The notes beneath the pieces were generated by a model. The model did not search any database. It worked only from the letters and a program-made list of their open reading frames with translations, and was not told the DNA's origin. From Ruania alba (GTDB lineage Bacteria > Actinomycetota > Actinomycetes > Actinomycetales > Beutenbergiaceae), in contig NZ_FNTX01000002.1 of NCBI RefSeq assembly GCF_900105765.1, forward strand, positions 186,001 to 250,000: a stretch of DNA of 64,000 bases. The letters are read 5' to 3'. A program made the translations under genes and the position numbers. Below are positions 8,470 to 16,735 of this stretch, one piece after another; positions within the stretch are counted from its first letter, which is position 1, and each line of letters starts with the position of its first letter.

Positions 8470-10959
8470 ATGGAAACGACCTATCCCGACCCCGCAATGA
8501 CCCCCGCAGAACGCGCGACAGCCCTTCTGCACCGCATGACGCTCGAGGAGAAGGCGCAGCAGCTGACGTCGGTCCTGCCCAACCAGCTCAAGACGCCGGA
8601 CGGGATCGACGAGGGACAGCTCGAGGAACTCCTGGGGGCTGGGATCGGTCAGATCTCGGCCGCTTCCCTCGGTTCGTTCTCAGCGGCCGAGGTGGCCCGG
8701 CTCAACAACGACGTGCAACGGTTCCTGCGAGAGAAGACCAGGATCGGGATTCCTGCCGTTCTACACAACGAGGCGCTCAACGGCGTGCTCGCACCATCGT
8801 TCACCTCCTTCCCCACCGCCATCGGGCTCGCATCGACCTGGGACACGGAGAAGGTTCGTGAGATGACGACCCTCATCCGCCACCAGTCGCGCGCACTCGG
8901 CATACGCCAAGCGCTCGCGCCCGTGCTCGATATCGCACGGGACGCCCGATGGGGGCGCATCCACGAAACGTTCGGCGAGGAGGTGCTCCTGACCTCAGCA
9001 CTCGGCGCCGCATACGTCGCCGGCATGCAGGGCGATGACCCCCGCACCGGTCTCATCGCTACAGCGAAACACTTCCTTGGATACGCAACCTCGGAAGGCG
9101 GGCAGAACACCGCAGCCGTACACGCAGGACCCCGGGAGCTGTACGACGTGTACGCGACACCATTCGAGGCGGCGATCCGAGTCGCCGGCCTGGCCAGCGT
9201 CATGAACAGCTACTCCGAGGTGGACGGCGTGCCCGCCGGCCTTTCCCGGGAGCTCCTCACCGACCTGTTGCGGGACCGGATGGGATTCCGGGGCACGGTC
9301 GTTGCGGACTACCGGACGATCCAGTACGGGGTCGACCGACTGGGCGCTGCACCCGAGGCGACCAGGTCCGCCGCCCTGGCCCTGCACGCAGGCCTCGATG
9401 TGGAGCTCCCCGCACCGTATGGGTACGGTGCCACGCTGGTCGACGCAGTCCGCAGCGGCCTCATTGCGGAGACCGACGTCGACCGCTCAGTCTCCCTGGT
9501 CCTGGAGCAGAAGTTCGCACTCGGGTTGTTCGAGGACCCGTTCGTCGATGACCGGCCCGAGGTGATCGAGACGATCGCCCGAGAAGGCCGCGGCCTGGCA
9601 CAAGAACTCGCCGAAGAGTCGATCACACTCCTCACCAATGACGGCATCCTGCCGCTGACACACACCCCACAGCGGGTGGCTGTCATCGGCCCACACGCCT
9701 CGAACGTGATCGGAACATTCGCGAACTACACCTACCCACCCATGCTCGAGATGATCAAGGGCATCGCCGACGGGAAGTCGCGAATGGCAGGTCTCGAGGG
9801 CTCCCGCGACGAGCTACCGCCGACTCTCCAGGACGCGTTCGATCAACTGGTGGAGCGGATGGAGACATTCGAACCCGAGCAGATGGTCCGCGAGATGTAC
9901 AACGCCGTCGGGTTCGCCGATGCTCTTGCTGCTGCGGCTCCGCACCTCGACGTGGCAACGTGTGAAGGCTCAGGCGTGATGCAACCGATCGACGCAGGCC
10001 TCCACGAGGCCGCCGAGCTGGCCCGGTCAGCAGACGTCGTCATCCTCGCCATCGGTGGCCGATCCGGTGCGTTCGCCGGGAACGCCACCGAGGGAGAGGG
10101 GACCGACTCCGCCACCTTGGAACTCCCGGATGCGCAACTCGCCCTTATCGACGCCGTCACGTCGGTCGGCAAACCGACAGCAGCCGTCATCACCATGGGC
10201 CGCCCGTACGCCCTGGCCGAGATCTCGGCGAAAGTCTCCGCCATCGTCGCGAGCCCGTACCCCGGACCTGCCGCCGGACCAGCCCTTGCGCGCATCGTCA
10301 CCGGCGACCTGGCTCCCTCCGGGAAGCTCCCGTTCACCCTTCCTCGCGCGGTCGGTCAGGTTCCGATCTACCAGGCTCAGAAGCGCGGCAGCGGATACCG
10401 CAGGCTCGCGAAGGACATCTTCAAGGGGTACCTCGACCTCGACAGCACGCCGCTGCACCCTTTTGGGCATGGCCTTTCGTACGTTGATTTCGAGTACGAC
10501 AACCTGCGGATCGACAAGGAAGAAGTCGGCTCCGAGGACACGGTGGGCATCACCGCGACGATAAGAAACCTCGGTGAGCGAACGGCCACCGAGATCGTCC
10601 AGATGTATCTCGGCCTGCCCGCGCTCGGCGTCACGCGCCCCGCGCAGCAACTGGCGGGATTCGCACGAGTCCCACTCGAGCCGGGAGCCGGTGCGGACGT
10701 GCGGTTCGACGTCCCGGTATCCATGTGCGGATTCAGCGCGACGGCGACCGACTTCGTCGTCGACCCTGGAGAGGTGGATGTCCTGATCGGCACCTCGTCG
10801 AGCGATATCAGGCTCGAGGGCACCTTCACGATCACCGGCGTGCGGACGAACATCGGGGCCACCCGCAGCTACTTCCCGGACGTTGCCGTCCGACCGGCCA
10901 GCGAACCGGCGGAGGCCGCAATGGTGAGCACGAGTCTCTCAGCGTCGGACATGCGGTGA
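8470..10959 (+). CDS. Glycoside hydrolase family 3 (beta-glucosidase/xylosidase type)
   Basis: The 829-residue enzyme has the GH3 barrel with the nucleophile motif GTVVADY (Asp280), a C-terminal alpha/beta sandwich (ITLLTNDGILPLTHTPQRVA onward, and GKLPFTLPRAVGQVP), and a fibronectin-III-like domain from about residue 680. No signal peptide is present, so it acts in the cytosol on an imported glycoside. The ATG at 8470 follows GAATTCGAGG, as does the binding-protein gene. The final codons (SDMR, stop) lie inside the right-hand 120-bp repeat, so its end was set by the junction. Specificity between beta-glucoside and beta-xyloside is not resolved. Confidence 0.9.
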   Translation: METTYPDPAMTPAERATALLHRMTLEEKAQQLTSVLPNQLKTPDGIDEGQLEELLGAGIGQISAASLGSFSAAEVARLNNDVQRFLREKTRIGIPAVLHNEALNGVLAPSFTSFPTAIGLASTWDTEKVREMTTLIRHQSRALGIRQALAPVLDIARDARWGRIHETFGEEVLLTSALGAAYVAGMQGDDPRTGLIATAKHFLGYATSEGGQNTAAVHAGPRELYDVYATPFEAAIRVAGLASVMNSYSEVDGVPAGLSRELLTDLLRDRMGFRGTVVADYRTIQYGVDRLGAAPEATRSAALALHAGLDVELPAPYGYGATLVDAVRSGLIAETDVDRSVSLVLEQKFALGLFEDPFVDDRPEVIETIAREGRGLAQELAEESITLLTNDGILPLTHTPQRVAVIGPHASNVIGTFANYTYPPMLEMIKGIADGKSRMAGLEGSRDELPPTLQDAFDQLVERMETFEPEQMVREMYNAVGFADALAAAAPHLDVATCEGSGVMQPIDAGLHEAAELARSADVVILAIGGRSGAFAGNATEGEGTDSATLELPDAQLALIDAVTSVGKPTAAVITMGRPYALAEISAKVSAIVASPYPGPAAGPALARIVTGDLAPSGKLPFTLPRAVGQVPIYQAQKRGSGYRRLAKDIFKGYLDLDSTPLHPFGHGLSYVDFEYDNLRIDKEEVGSEDTVGITATIRNLGERTATEIVQMYLGLPALGVTRPAQQLAGFARVPLEPGAGADVRFDVPVSMCGFSATATDFVVDPGEVDVLIGTSSSDIRLEGTFTITGVRTNIGATRSYFPDVAVRPASEPAEAAMVSTSLSASDMR

Positions 10960-11066
10960 CGCTACCCGGCAGCCCGGCGCCAGGGTCCGTTGTACGTTGA
11001 CGTATGAGTTCTGCCGAGCACACGATCTGGTGGCACGTCTATCCGCTGGGATTCGTCGGTGCGGAC
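10945..11066. repeat. Right copy of 120-bp imperfect direct repeat bounding the sugar cassette
   Basis: It aligns gap-free to 3714-3835. It contains the last codons of the GH3 gene, the intergenic region and the start of the intact GH13 gene. The reverse strand still reads ATG TCC GA, the start of the GNAT gene that now lies 7.2 kb away. Confidence 0.85.
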
Positions 11067-12290
11067 ACCTCCGGTGCCGACCGCACGCCGACCCGCCGGC
11101 TGCCCCACCTGATCGATTGGTTGGACCATCTGCTCGAGCTGGGGGCGAACGGCCTCGCGCTCGGCCCGATCTTCGACTCCTCCACCCATGGCTACGACAC
11201 GATCGACTTCTTTCGCATCGACCCACGCCTGGGCACCGAGGAGGACCTGATCGAGCTGATCGAGGCCGCCCATACCAAGGGCATCGATGTGATGCTCGAC
11301 GGCGTCTTCAACCACGTGGGCCCGGACTTCCCTGCCCTGCGTACAGCCCGGGAGAACGCTGCCGCGCCCGAGGCGCGGTTGTTCGAGCAGGGTCCCGACG
11401 GCGAACTGGTCGCCTTCGAGGGGCACGGCGGCCTGATCACGCTGAACCATGCCGCCCCTGAGGTGGCCGACCTGGTCACCGAGGTGATGACCTACTGGTG
11501 CGACCGGGGTGTGGACGCGTGGCGCCTGGACGCCGCCTATACGGTCCCGATCGACTTCTGGAACACGGTGCTGCCCGCCGTCCGCGAGCGCCACCCGCAG
11601 GTGTATGTGATGGGCGAAGTGCTGCACGGGGACTATGTCGCGTTCGTCCGTGACGGCGGGATGGACGCCGTGACCCAGTACGAGCTGTGGCAGGGCATCT
11701 GGCACTCGATCGCCGATCACAACTTCCACGAGCTCGACCATGCGCTCGGCCGGCACAACACCTTCCTCGACGCGTTCGTCCCCTACACGTTCGTCGGCAA
11801 CCACGATGTCACCCGGATCGCCAGCCAGGTCGACGACGATCGGCACCTCCCGCACGCGCTCGCCCCGTTGTTCACTCTGGGCGGGACTCCCTCGGTCTAC
11901 TACGGCGACGAGTTCGGCCTGCGCGCGGTGAAGGAGGAGCGCTTCGGCGGCGACGACGCTATCCGACCGGCGTTCCCGGGCGCGCCGGCCGAGGTTCACG
12001 GGGCAGACCCCGATGTTCTCTCCCTGCACCAAGAGCTGATCGGCCTGCGCAGGCGGCACCCATGGCTACACACAGCGCGCAGCCGGACGATCGCCGTCGG
12101 GAATGACTCGATCACGGTGGAGGTGAGCGGACCGGAGGAGGCGCTGATCGTCTCGCTCAATATCGGGGACGAGGAGGTCCGGACGGCTGAGCCCGTCCCG
12201 GGTGAGTTCCTCGCGGGGCGGGATGCCGGGCTCGACGGTGCTGAGCTGGTGGTGGGTGCGCACGGGTGGGCCGTCGCTCGCCGGTCGTAG
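11004..12290 (+). CDS. Alpha-amylase family (GH13) glycosidase
   Basis: The 428-residue enzyme has all four GH13 motifs: DGVFNH (99-104), WRLDA with nucleophile Asp176, MGEV with acid/base Glu205, and GNHDVTR with Asp268. It lacks a signal peptide and the long N-terminal domain of cyclomaltodextrinases, so it is a small cytosolic alpha-glycosidase. The ATG at 11004 matches the remnant copy at 3773. It may act on alpha-linked oligosaccharides; exact linkage is not evident. Its TAG stop abuts the convergent MazF-like stop. Confidence 0.92.
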   Translation: MSSAEHTIWWHVYPLGFVGADTSGADRTPTRRLPHLIDWLDHLLELGANGLALGPIFDSSTHGYDTIDFFRIDPRLGTEEDLIELIEAAHTKGIDVMLDGVFNHVGPDFPALRTARENAAAPEARLFEQGPDGELVAFEGHGGLITLNHAAPEVADLVTEVMTYWCDRGVDAWRLDAAYTVPIDFWNTVLPAVRERHPQVYVMGEVLHGDYVAFVRDGGMDAVTQYELWQGIWHSIADHNFHELDHALGRHNTFLDAFVPYTFVGNHDVTRIASQVDDDRHLPHALAPLFTLGGTPSVYYGDEFGLRAVKEERFGGDDAIRPAFPGAPAEVHGADPDVLSLHQELIGLRRRHPWLHTARSRTIAVGNDSITVEVSGPEEALIVSLNIGDEEVRTAEPVPGEFLAGRDAGLDGAELVVGAHGWAVARRS

Positions 12291-12641
12291 TCAGTCGACC
12301 CGTTCCAGCTGAAGGAAGTCGCGCAGCCAGGAGTCGATGCTGCCCATCGTCTGGTGATCCACGGTTCCCGCAGTCTTCACGATTCGGGCACGTGCGAGGG
12401 TGCGGACCTGCTCCGTCATGGCAAAGCACTCCACGTCCAGGCCGGTGGCTCCCATGAGCGGGACGTGATTGGGCCACCCGCGCCGCGTCGACGTCACGGG
12501 TACGGCGATGACCAGGTTCGTCACCTGCTCGAGGTAGCCGGCCGAGGCGACGGTCACGAAAGGGCGCCGACCAGCCTGCTCGACGCCGACAGTCGGGTCC
12601 GGCGCCGCCCAGAAGACGGCCCCACGCGCGAGGTCCGGCAT
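12291..12641 (-). CDS. PemK/MazF-like toxin (probable mRNA interferase)
   Basis: The 116-residue protein has the MazF beta-barrel pattern: RGAVFWAAPDPTVG near the N-terminus, RRPFVTVAS, a loop with VIAVPVTSTRRGWPNHVPL, and the C-terminal VKTAGTVDHQTM. Its ATG overlaps the antitoxin stop by one base (TGATG), the standard toxin-second order. Predicted action is sequence-specific RNA cleavage, neutralised by the upstream protein. It appears intact, unlike the MazEF relic at 37.8-38.2 kb. Confidence 0.85.
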   Translation of the reverse strand: MPDLARGAVFWAAPDPTVGVEQAGRRPFVTVASAGYLEQVTNLVIAVPVTSTRRGWPNHVPLMGATGLDVECFAMTEQVRTLARARIVKTAGTVDHQTMGSIDSWLRDFLQLERVD

Positions 12642-12871
12642 CAGGAGTCCGTTCCGCCGCCGATAGCATCAAACTCGGCAAACTCGGACCAGTAGTCAGC
12701 ATCTGGCGGGTTGTCCCGCATCGCACGACCGACCGACTCCATCCGTCGGCGGTGCTCCCACTCGTCGATGACCTGGTCGAGGAAACCAGCAATCGTGACG
12801 TGCTGGGCTTGCGCCTCGCTTGCGATGCGGTCGCGGAGCTCGGTGGGAACCTTGAGCGTGGTCAGTGCCAT
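12641..12871 (-). CDS. Antitoxin of the MazF-like pair (ribbon-helix-helix type)
   Basis: The 76-residue protein starts ALTTLKVPTELRDRIASEAQ, the pattern of a ribbon-helix-helix strand followed by a helix, and ends in an acidic/aromatic tail (DADYWSEFAEFDAI) likely to wrap the toxin. An upstream GTG at 12886 would add five residues and has a better ribosome site (GAGGG), so the start is uncertain. It precedes the toxin gene by TGATG overlap and probably represses its own promoter through the palindrome at 12915-12932. Confidence 0.82.
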   Translation of the reverse strand: MALTTLKVPTELRDRIASEAQAQHVTIAGFLDQVIDEWEHRRRMESVGRAMRDNPPDADYWSEFAEFDAIGGGTDS

Positions 12872-12914
12872 GCGGTCAGGATACACCGCACCCTCGTACC
12901 GGTCACCTCGTTGT

Positions 12915-12932
12915 GGATACCTATAAGTATCC
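12915..12932 (-). promoter_or_regulatory. Candidate antitoxin operator
   Basis: GGATACCTATAAGTATCC is an 18-bp palindrome with perfect 6-bp arms about 30-45 bases upstream of the antitoxin start. The AT-rich core could serve as the -10 region, placing the site over the promoter. Autoregulation is inferred from toxin-antitoxin family behaviour. Confidence 0.5.
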
Positions 12933-12955
12933 CTTGCGGTATTCTCGGCGCACCA

Positions 12956-13780
12956 TCACCCCGCCATCGAGGCCATCCGCCGGACCAGCGCATCGAAGGC
13001 CCGATCCGGCAGCACCCGGCGCAGCGCGATGAGCGGCTTGGCCCCGAACCCGATCGCGTACCGGGTACGCGGCCGCGCAGCCGTGACCGCCCGCTCGATC
13101 GCCTCGGCCACCACCTCCGGCGAGGAGTCGCGTTCGCCACTCGCGGCAAGCATCCCGGCCACGGCACTCGCCTGCCGTGCGTACGGCCCCGAACCCGAGG
13201 TGCGCACCACGTTCTCGGCTGCGATCGCGCCCCACTCGGTGCGAATCCCACCCGGCTGGACCACCACCACGTCCACCCCGAACGGCGCCAGCTCCAGGCG
13301 CAGGCAGTCACTGAGCGCCTCGAGCGCGAACTTCGTGCCGTGGTACCAGCCGCCGAGCGGGGTGTAGATCTCACCGCCCATGGAGGAGATGTTCACGATT
13401 GTTCCGCGGCGCTGGGCGCGCATCGCCGGTGCCACCAGCTGCACCAGGCGCATCGCTCCGAAGACGTTCACCTCGAACTGGCGGCGCGCCTCGTCGATCG
13501 AGACGTCCTCGATCGCTCCGTAGGAGCCGTACCCGACGTTGTTCACGAGCACGTCGATGCGGCCCGTCTCGGCCAGGATGCGCTCGATGCCGGCGGTCAT
13601 CGAGGCCTCGTCGGTCACGTCCATGGCCAGGGGGTGAGCCCCGACGGCGGCCAGCGGCTCCAGCCGTTCGGTGCGCCTGGCCGCGGCGTAGGTGTCGTAA
13701 CCGCAGGCGAGCAACCGCCGCACGGTCGCCTCCCCGATCCCTGACGATGCTCCGGTGACCAGAGCGACCTTCGCGTTCAT
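12956..13780 (-). CDS. Short-chain dehydrogenase/reductase (SDR)
   Basis: The 274-residue protein is a classical SDR: TGASSGIG nucleotide-binding motif near residue 10, NNVGYG, catalytic Ser in NISSMGG, and YHGTK with the catalytic Tyr and Lys. It should use NAD(P)H in the cytosol; the substrate is unknown. The ATG at 13780 follows GAGGAG. A longer frame up to 13996 runs through the hairpin repeats and is not coding. Confidence 0.92.
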   Translation of the reverse strand: MNAKVALVTGASSGIGEATVRRLLACGYDTYAAARRTERLEPLAAVGAHPLAMDVTDEASMTAGIERILAETGRIDVLVNNVGYGSYGAIEDVSIDEARRQFEVNVFGAMRLVQLVAPAMRAQRRGTIVNISSMGGEIYTPLGGWYHGTKFALEALSDCLRLELAPFGVDVVVVQPGGIRTEWGAIAAENVVRTSGSGPYARQASAVAGMLAASGERDSSPEVVAEAIERAVTAARPRTRYAIGFGAKPLIALRRVLPDRAFDALVRRMASMAG

Positions 13781-13858
13781 CTCATGCTCCTCGTCGTCGG
13801 CACTCCCGCTCATCATGCCGGGCGCGCCTGATGCCCGCCGGGCTTTGCCCACCCAGGA

Positions 13859-14199
13859 GGTGCCACCGTTCGTCGGTATACACCGCCGGTACCGCCAAAG
13901 AGTGGCACCCGCCGGGCGAACCCCCACGAGGTGCCACCCGTCGTCGGTGTGGGACCCCGGGACCGACAGGGGATGGCACCCACCACTGGCCCCCACGAGC
14001 TAGGTGCCACCCGTCGTCGGCAAGGGACTCCGAGACCGACAGAGAGTGGCACCCACCCACGTGCCCGCGCAGGAGGTGCCACAGATCGTCGGCATGCACC
14101 GCCAACACCGACAAGGAACGGCACCCATTGGCCGCGCCTAGCTCGGTAGGCGCCACGATTCGGTGCCACCGACCAGCGGCAGCGACAGACCGCGGCACC
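13859..14199. repeat. Five tandem 51-bp imperfect-palindrome units
   Basis: Units at 13859-13909, 13930-13980, 14003-14053, 14075-14125 and 14149-14199 are each exactly 51 bp and separated by 20-23 bp. Each begins near GGTGCCAC and ends near GTGGCACC, with an inner GTCGGT/ACCGAC stem, so each can fold as a two-tier hairpin in DNA or RNA. The units differ in loops and spacers. The minus strand translates to a repeated G-C-x-S-L-S-V pattern, but periods of 71-74 bp shift the frame, so it is not a protein repeat. The array fills the gap between the stops and starts of two minus-strand genes. Confidence 0.88.
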
Positions 14200-14222
14200 C
14201 ACCACGCGGCGGGCCCGCACGG

Positions 14223-15011
14223 TCAGGCAGGAACAGCCGTGCACTCGTGGATGCCCAGGTCGAGCGGCGCTGCGTCGGTGCGGAGCCGCTGGTCGCGGTC
14301 GTAGCCGCCGTGGCGCAAGGTGCGATAGTCGATCGGCGCTTCCCCCGGCAGCCCGTCGAGGCGAGCTAGGAGCCGATCGCGCTCGGCAGCAAGGCCGGCG
14401 AAATCGCGCCGGTCGGTGGCGGCGATCAGATGCGGACGCAGCGGCTGGATGCCGGTGTACCACAGGATCCCGTGCAGCAGGGGGAACAGCAGCGCCTCGA
14501 GGTGCCCGTTCACTCCCCCGGCGGCGAACGAGAATTCCCGGTCCCCCGCGGTGACCACCACGAGTGCGCGTTTGCCCTCCAGCCCGCCCTCGCCGTACTT
14601 CAGGGTGCGACCGGCAGCGTTGGTCACGTTGAAGGCGAAGCCGTTCACGAAGACCCGGTCGACCCAGCCCTTGAGGATGGCCGGCATCCCAGCCCACCAG
14701 AGCGGGAACTGCAGCACCAGCAGGTCGGCTGCCCGTAGCTTGTCCTGCTCTGCCCGGATGTCGGGGGAAAGCGTGCCGTTCAGGTGCGCCTCACGGGTGC
14801 GGGCACCGAAGGTGCCCGAAACGACCTCCCCGACGGCGTCCCCCAGGTCCCGCTCTGTCAGTGCCGCCTGCCAGCCCATGGCGTACAGGTCGGACGTCAC
14901 GACGGCGTGGTCCCGGCTCAGGTGCGCCACGCCCGCGTCGCGTAAGGCACCGTTGAGGGACTGGTCGGTGGGGTGTGCGGAGAGCCAGAGGGTCGATGCG
15001 GTGTCAGTCAT
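14223..15011 (-). CDS. NAD(P)H quinone reductase-like flavodoxin-fold protein
   Basis: The 262-residue protein has the NQO1/MdaB-type fold: LWLSAHPTDQSLNGALRDA at the N-terminus, LVLQFPLWWAGMPAILKGWVDRV at the FMN/dimer interface, and HGILWYTGIQPLRPHL. It should be a cytosolic FMN- or FAD-dependent NAD(P)H oxidoreductase acting on quinones or nitro compounds. The ATG at 15011 follows GGAG; the upstream extension is unsupported. It is divergent from an HxlR regulator, a common pairing for such reductases. Confidence 0.9.
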   Translation of the reverse strand: MTDTASTLWLSAHPTDQSLNGALRDAGVAHLSRDHAVVTSDLYAMGWQAALTERDLGDAVGEVVSGTFGARTREAHLNGTLSPDIRAEQDKLRAADLLVLQFPLWWAGMPAILKGWVDRVFVNGFAFNVTNAAGRTLKYGEGGLEGKRALVVVTAGDREFSFAAGGVNGHLEALLFPLLHGILWYTGIQPLRPHLIAATDRRDFAGLAAERDRLLARLDGLPGEAPIDYRTLRHGGYDRDQRLRTDAAPLDLGIHECTAVPA

Positions 15012-15025
15012 GGCTCCATCTGACG

Positions 15026-15050
15026 CGGTACCACGGAATGGTACAAGTAC
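15026..15050. promoter_or_regulatory. Candidate HxlR operator in the divergent intergenic region
   Basis: GTACAAGTAC (15041-15050) has inverted GTAC arms, and GGTAC is repeated at 15027-15031 and 15040-15044. It lies between the reductase and HxlR starts, where such a regulator would bind. Support is only positional and by symmetry. Confidence 0.35.
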
Positions 15051-15094
15051 AGTCTTTATTCGCATATACCGACAAATGTGTAAGTATCGAGGTC

Positions 15095-15430
15095 ATGCGC
15101 GCATCGGTGATCAATGCTCTGGAAGTCTGCCCCGTCGAAGTGGCGATCAGCGCCGTCGGTGGTGCGTGGAAGCTCACCATCGTCAAGCATCTACTCACTG
15201 GCACCCTGCGGTTCGGCGAACTACGCCGCGCGGTCGGTCCGGTGAGCGAGCGGACCCTCGCCCGCCAGCTGCGCGAGCTCGAGACCGACGGCCTCGTCCA
15301 CCGCGAGGTCTATGCCGAGGTACCCCCGCGCGTGGAGTACAGCCTCACGGCACTGGGGGCATCGCTGCGGGACGTGGTGGCGGCGATGGATGCGTGGGGC
15401 ATCGAGCTGAGCCAGCGGGTCAGCCACTAG
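15095..15430 (+). CDS. HxlR-family transcriptional regulator
   Basis: The 111-residue protein has the HxlR signature: a Cys-Pro near the N-terminus (EVCPVEVAI), GGAWKLTIVKHLLTG, LRFGELRRAVGPVSERTL and a wing (VPPRVEYSLTALG). The conserved Cys suggests redox or electrophile sensing, as in some HxlR/YodB proteins. The ATG at 15095 follows CGAGG; longer frames read through the divergent promoter. It likely controls the reductase gene and itself. Confidence 0.9.
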   Translation: MRASVINALEVCPVEVAISAVGGAWKLTIVKHLLTGTLRFGELRRAVGPVSERTLARQLRELETDGLVHREVYAEVPPRVEYSLTALGASLRDVVAAMDAWGIELSQRVSH

Positions 15431-15439
15431 ATTCTCTGC

Positions 15440-16225
15440 ATGCAGCATCACCAGGACACCCTCGCGGCCTTCGTCGAGCAGGCCCGCCGCGACCCCGACA
15501 CCGTGGGTGTGGTGGTCACCGGATCGGTGGCCCACGGGACCGAGCGCCCGGACTCGGACGTGGACGTTCAGCTCGTCCTGACCGAGGAAGCGTTCGCCGA
15601 GGCTTGGGAGCAGAACCGGCTCAGCTACGTCGTCAGAGAGGTCGCCACCTACGACGGCGGCTATGTCGACATCAAGGTGGCCAGCGCGGACTTCCTTCGC
15701 CGGGCAGCCGAGCGGGCGGACGATCCGATGCGGCACTCGATGCTCGGGGCGCGCGTGGTGTGGTCCCGCTTGGACAACCTGGGCGAACTGGTGGCGGCCA
15801 TACCGGTGCTGCCGGCCGACCTGTGGCAGGAGCGTATGGCCTCTTTCATCGCGCAGGCACGCCTGCACAGCGGCTACTTCCTCAAACAAGCGGTACGGCT
15901 GGAGAACACGTATCTGCTGCATCACGCCGCAGTGCACACCACGATCGCCGGGGGGCGAACACTGCTCGCTCTGAACCGCACTCTCTTCAAGGGGCACAAA
16001 TACCTGGAAGGGATGCTCGCCAGCCTGGAGCTGGTTCCGACCGGCTACGCCGAGGCGACAGCCGATCTCCTGGCCCACCCCGACCTGCGAACTTCCGCGG
16101 CCTACATGGATCTGCTCGAGTCCTACCACCCGTGGCCGCTGAGCCGCGAGCAGACGCTCTCCACCTTTGTGCGGGACAACGAGCTCGGCTGGTACTCAGG
16201 CCATCTCCCGCCCGAGTACTCCTGA
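15440..16225 (+). CDS. Nucleotidyltransferase-domain protein
   Basis: The 261-residue protein has the Pol-beta-type nucleotidyltransferase motif GSVAHGT followed by DSDVDVQLV near residues 27-46, supplying the metal-binding Asp pair. A helical C-terminal region follows. Relatives include aminoglycoside adenylyltransferases and minimal nucleotidyltransferases; there is not enough similarity to claim antibiotic resistance. It begins nine bases after the HxlR gene, so co-transcription is likely. Confidence 0.82.
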   Translation: MQHHQDTLAAFVEQARRDPDTVGVVVTGSVAHGTERPDSDVDVQLVLTEEAFAEAWEQNRLSYVVREVATYDGGYVDIKVASADFLRRAAERADDPMRHSMLGARVVWSRLDNLGELVAAIPVLPADLWQERMASFIAQARLHSGYFLKQAVRLENTYLLHHAAVHTTIAGGRTLLALNRTLFKGHKYLEGMLASLELVPTGYAEATADLLAHPDLRTSAAYMDLLESYHPWPLSREQTLSTFVRDNELGWYSGHLPPEYS

Positions 16226-16242
16226 GCATCGAGCACGCAAGA

Positions 16243-16302
16243 ATCGACGGGCCCCAGCGCACTGCTGCCGAATGGGGCAGTCCGGCACTCAGGCCCGTCG
16301 AT
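16243..16302. terminator. Bidirectional terminator hairpin between convergent genes
   Basis: ATCGACGGGCC (16243-16253) and GGCCCGTCGAT (16292-16302) form a perfect 11-bp stem, with a smaller inner hairpin at 16261-16281. It sits between the convergent nucleotidyltransferase and arsC stops. No T-tract is evident, which is usual in high-GC actinomycetes. Confidence 0.7.
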
Positions 16303-16312
16303 AGTTGCTGGG

Positions 16313-16735
16313 TCAGGCCGGGAGCTCGAGGACCGGCACGTCCAACTCGCCCAGCAGGGTCACGATCCGGCCCCGGATCTCGTCCCGGATCGGGCGCACC
16401 GCCTCGATCCCCTGCCCGGCCGGGTCCGCCAGTGCCCAGTCCTCGTAGCGCTTGCCGGGGAAGATCGGGCAGGCGTCTCCGCAGCCCATGGTGATCACCA
16501 CGTCCGAGGCCTGCACCGCGTCGGTGGAGAGCACCTTCGGCTGCTCGGCGGCGATATCGATGCCGAGCTCGGCCATGGCCGCCACAGCAGTGGGGTTGAT
16601 CTGATCAGCCGGGGCCGAGCCGGCGGAGCGGACCTCGACCGCGTCGCCGCCGAGCTCTCGCAGGAAGCCGGCGGCCATCTGGGACCGGCCGGCGTTGTGC
16701 ACGCACACGAACAGCACGCTGGGCTTGTTGGTCAT
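16313..16735 (-). CDS. arsC: Arsenate reductase, low-molecular-weight phosphatase type
   Basis: The 140-residue protein has the phosphatase loop CVHNAGRS (Cys11 to Arg17) and a second Cys pair in GCGDACP, the layout of thiol-cascade arsenate reductases. It reduces arsenate to arsenite in the cytosol using thioredoxin or mycothiol; which one is not evident. Its ATG overlaps the stop of the ArsR-ArsC fusion, so it is the last gene of the arsenic operon. A second reductase domain lies in that fusion. Confidence 0.93.
   Translation of the reverse strand: MTNKPSVLFVCVHNAGRSQMAAGFLRELGGDAVEVRSAGSAPADQINPTAVAAMAELGIDIAAEQPKVLSTDAVQASDVVITMGCGDACPIFPGKRYEDWALADPAGQGIEAVRPIRDEIRGRIVTLLGELDVPVLELPA

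Noticed and set aside
3714-11066. Transposon with terminal direct repeats
   Set aside because: The repeats are diverged copies of ordinary genic/intergenic sequence, no inverted termini or transposase are present; recombination is simpler.
13782-14198. Minus-strand frame through the hairpin array with a repeated ~24-residue pattern
   Set aside because: Repeat periods of 71-74 bp break the reading frame between units, and the sequence is explained by palindromic DNA repeats.
13859-14199. CRISPR array
   Set aside because: Units are 51 bp, diverged and themselves full palindromes; spacers vary little and no cas gene is in the window.
15440-16225. Aminoglycoside resistance gene
   Set aside because: Only the generic nucleotidyltransferase motif is visible; no resistance-specific features or mobile context.
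14416-16494. 692-codon plus-strand open frame
   Set aside because: It lies antisense to the flavodoxin-like gene and out of frame with HxlR and nucleotidyltransferase genes; composition is Arg/Pro/Ala-rich as expected for high-GC shadows.
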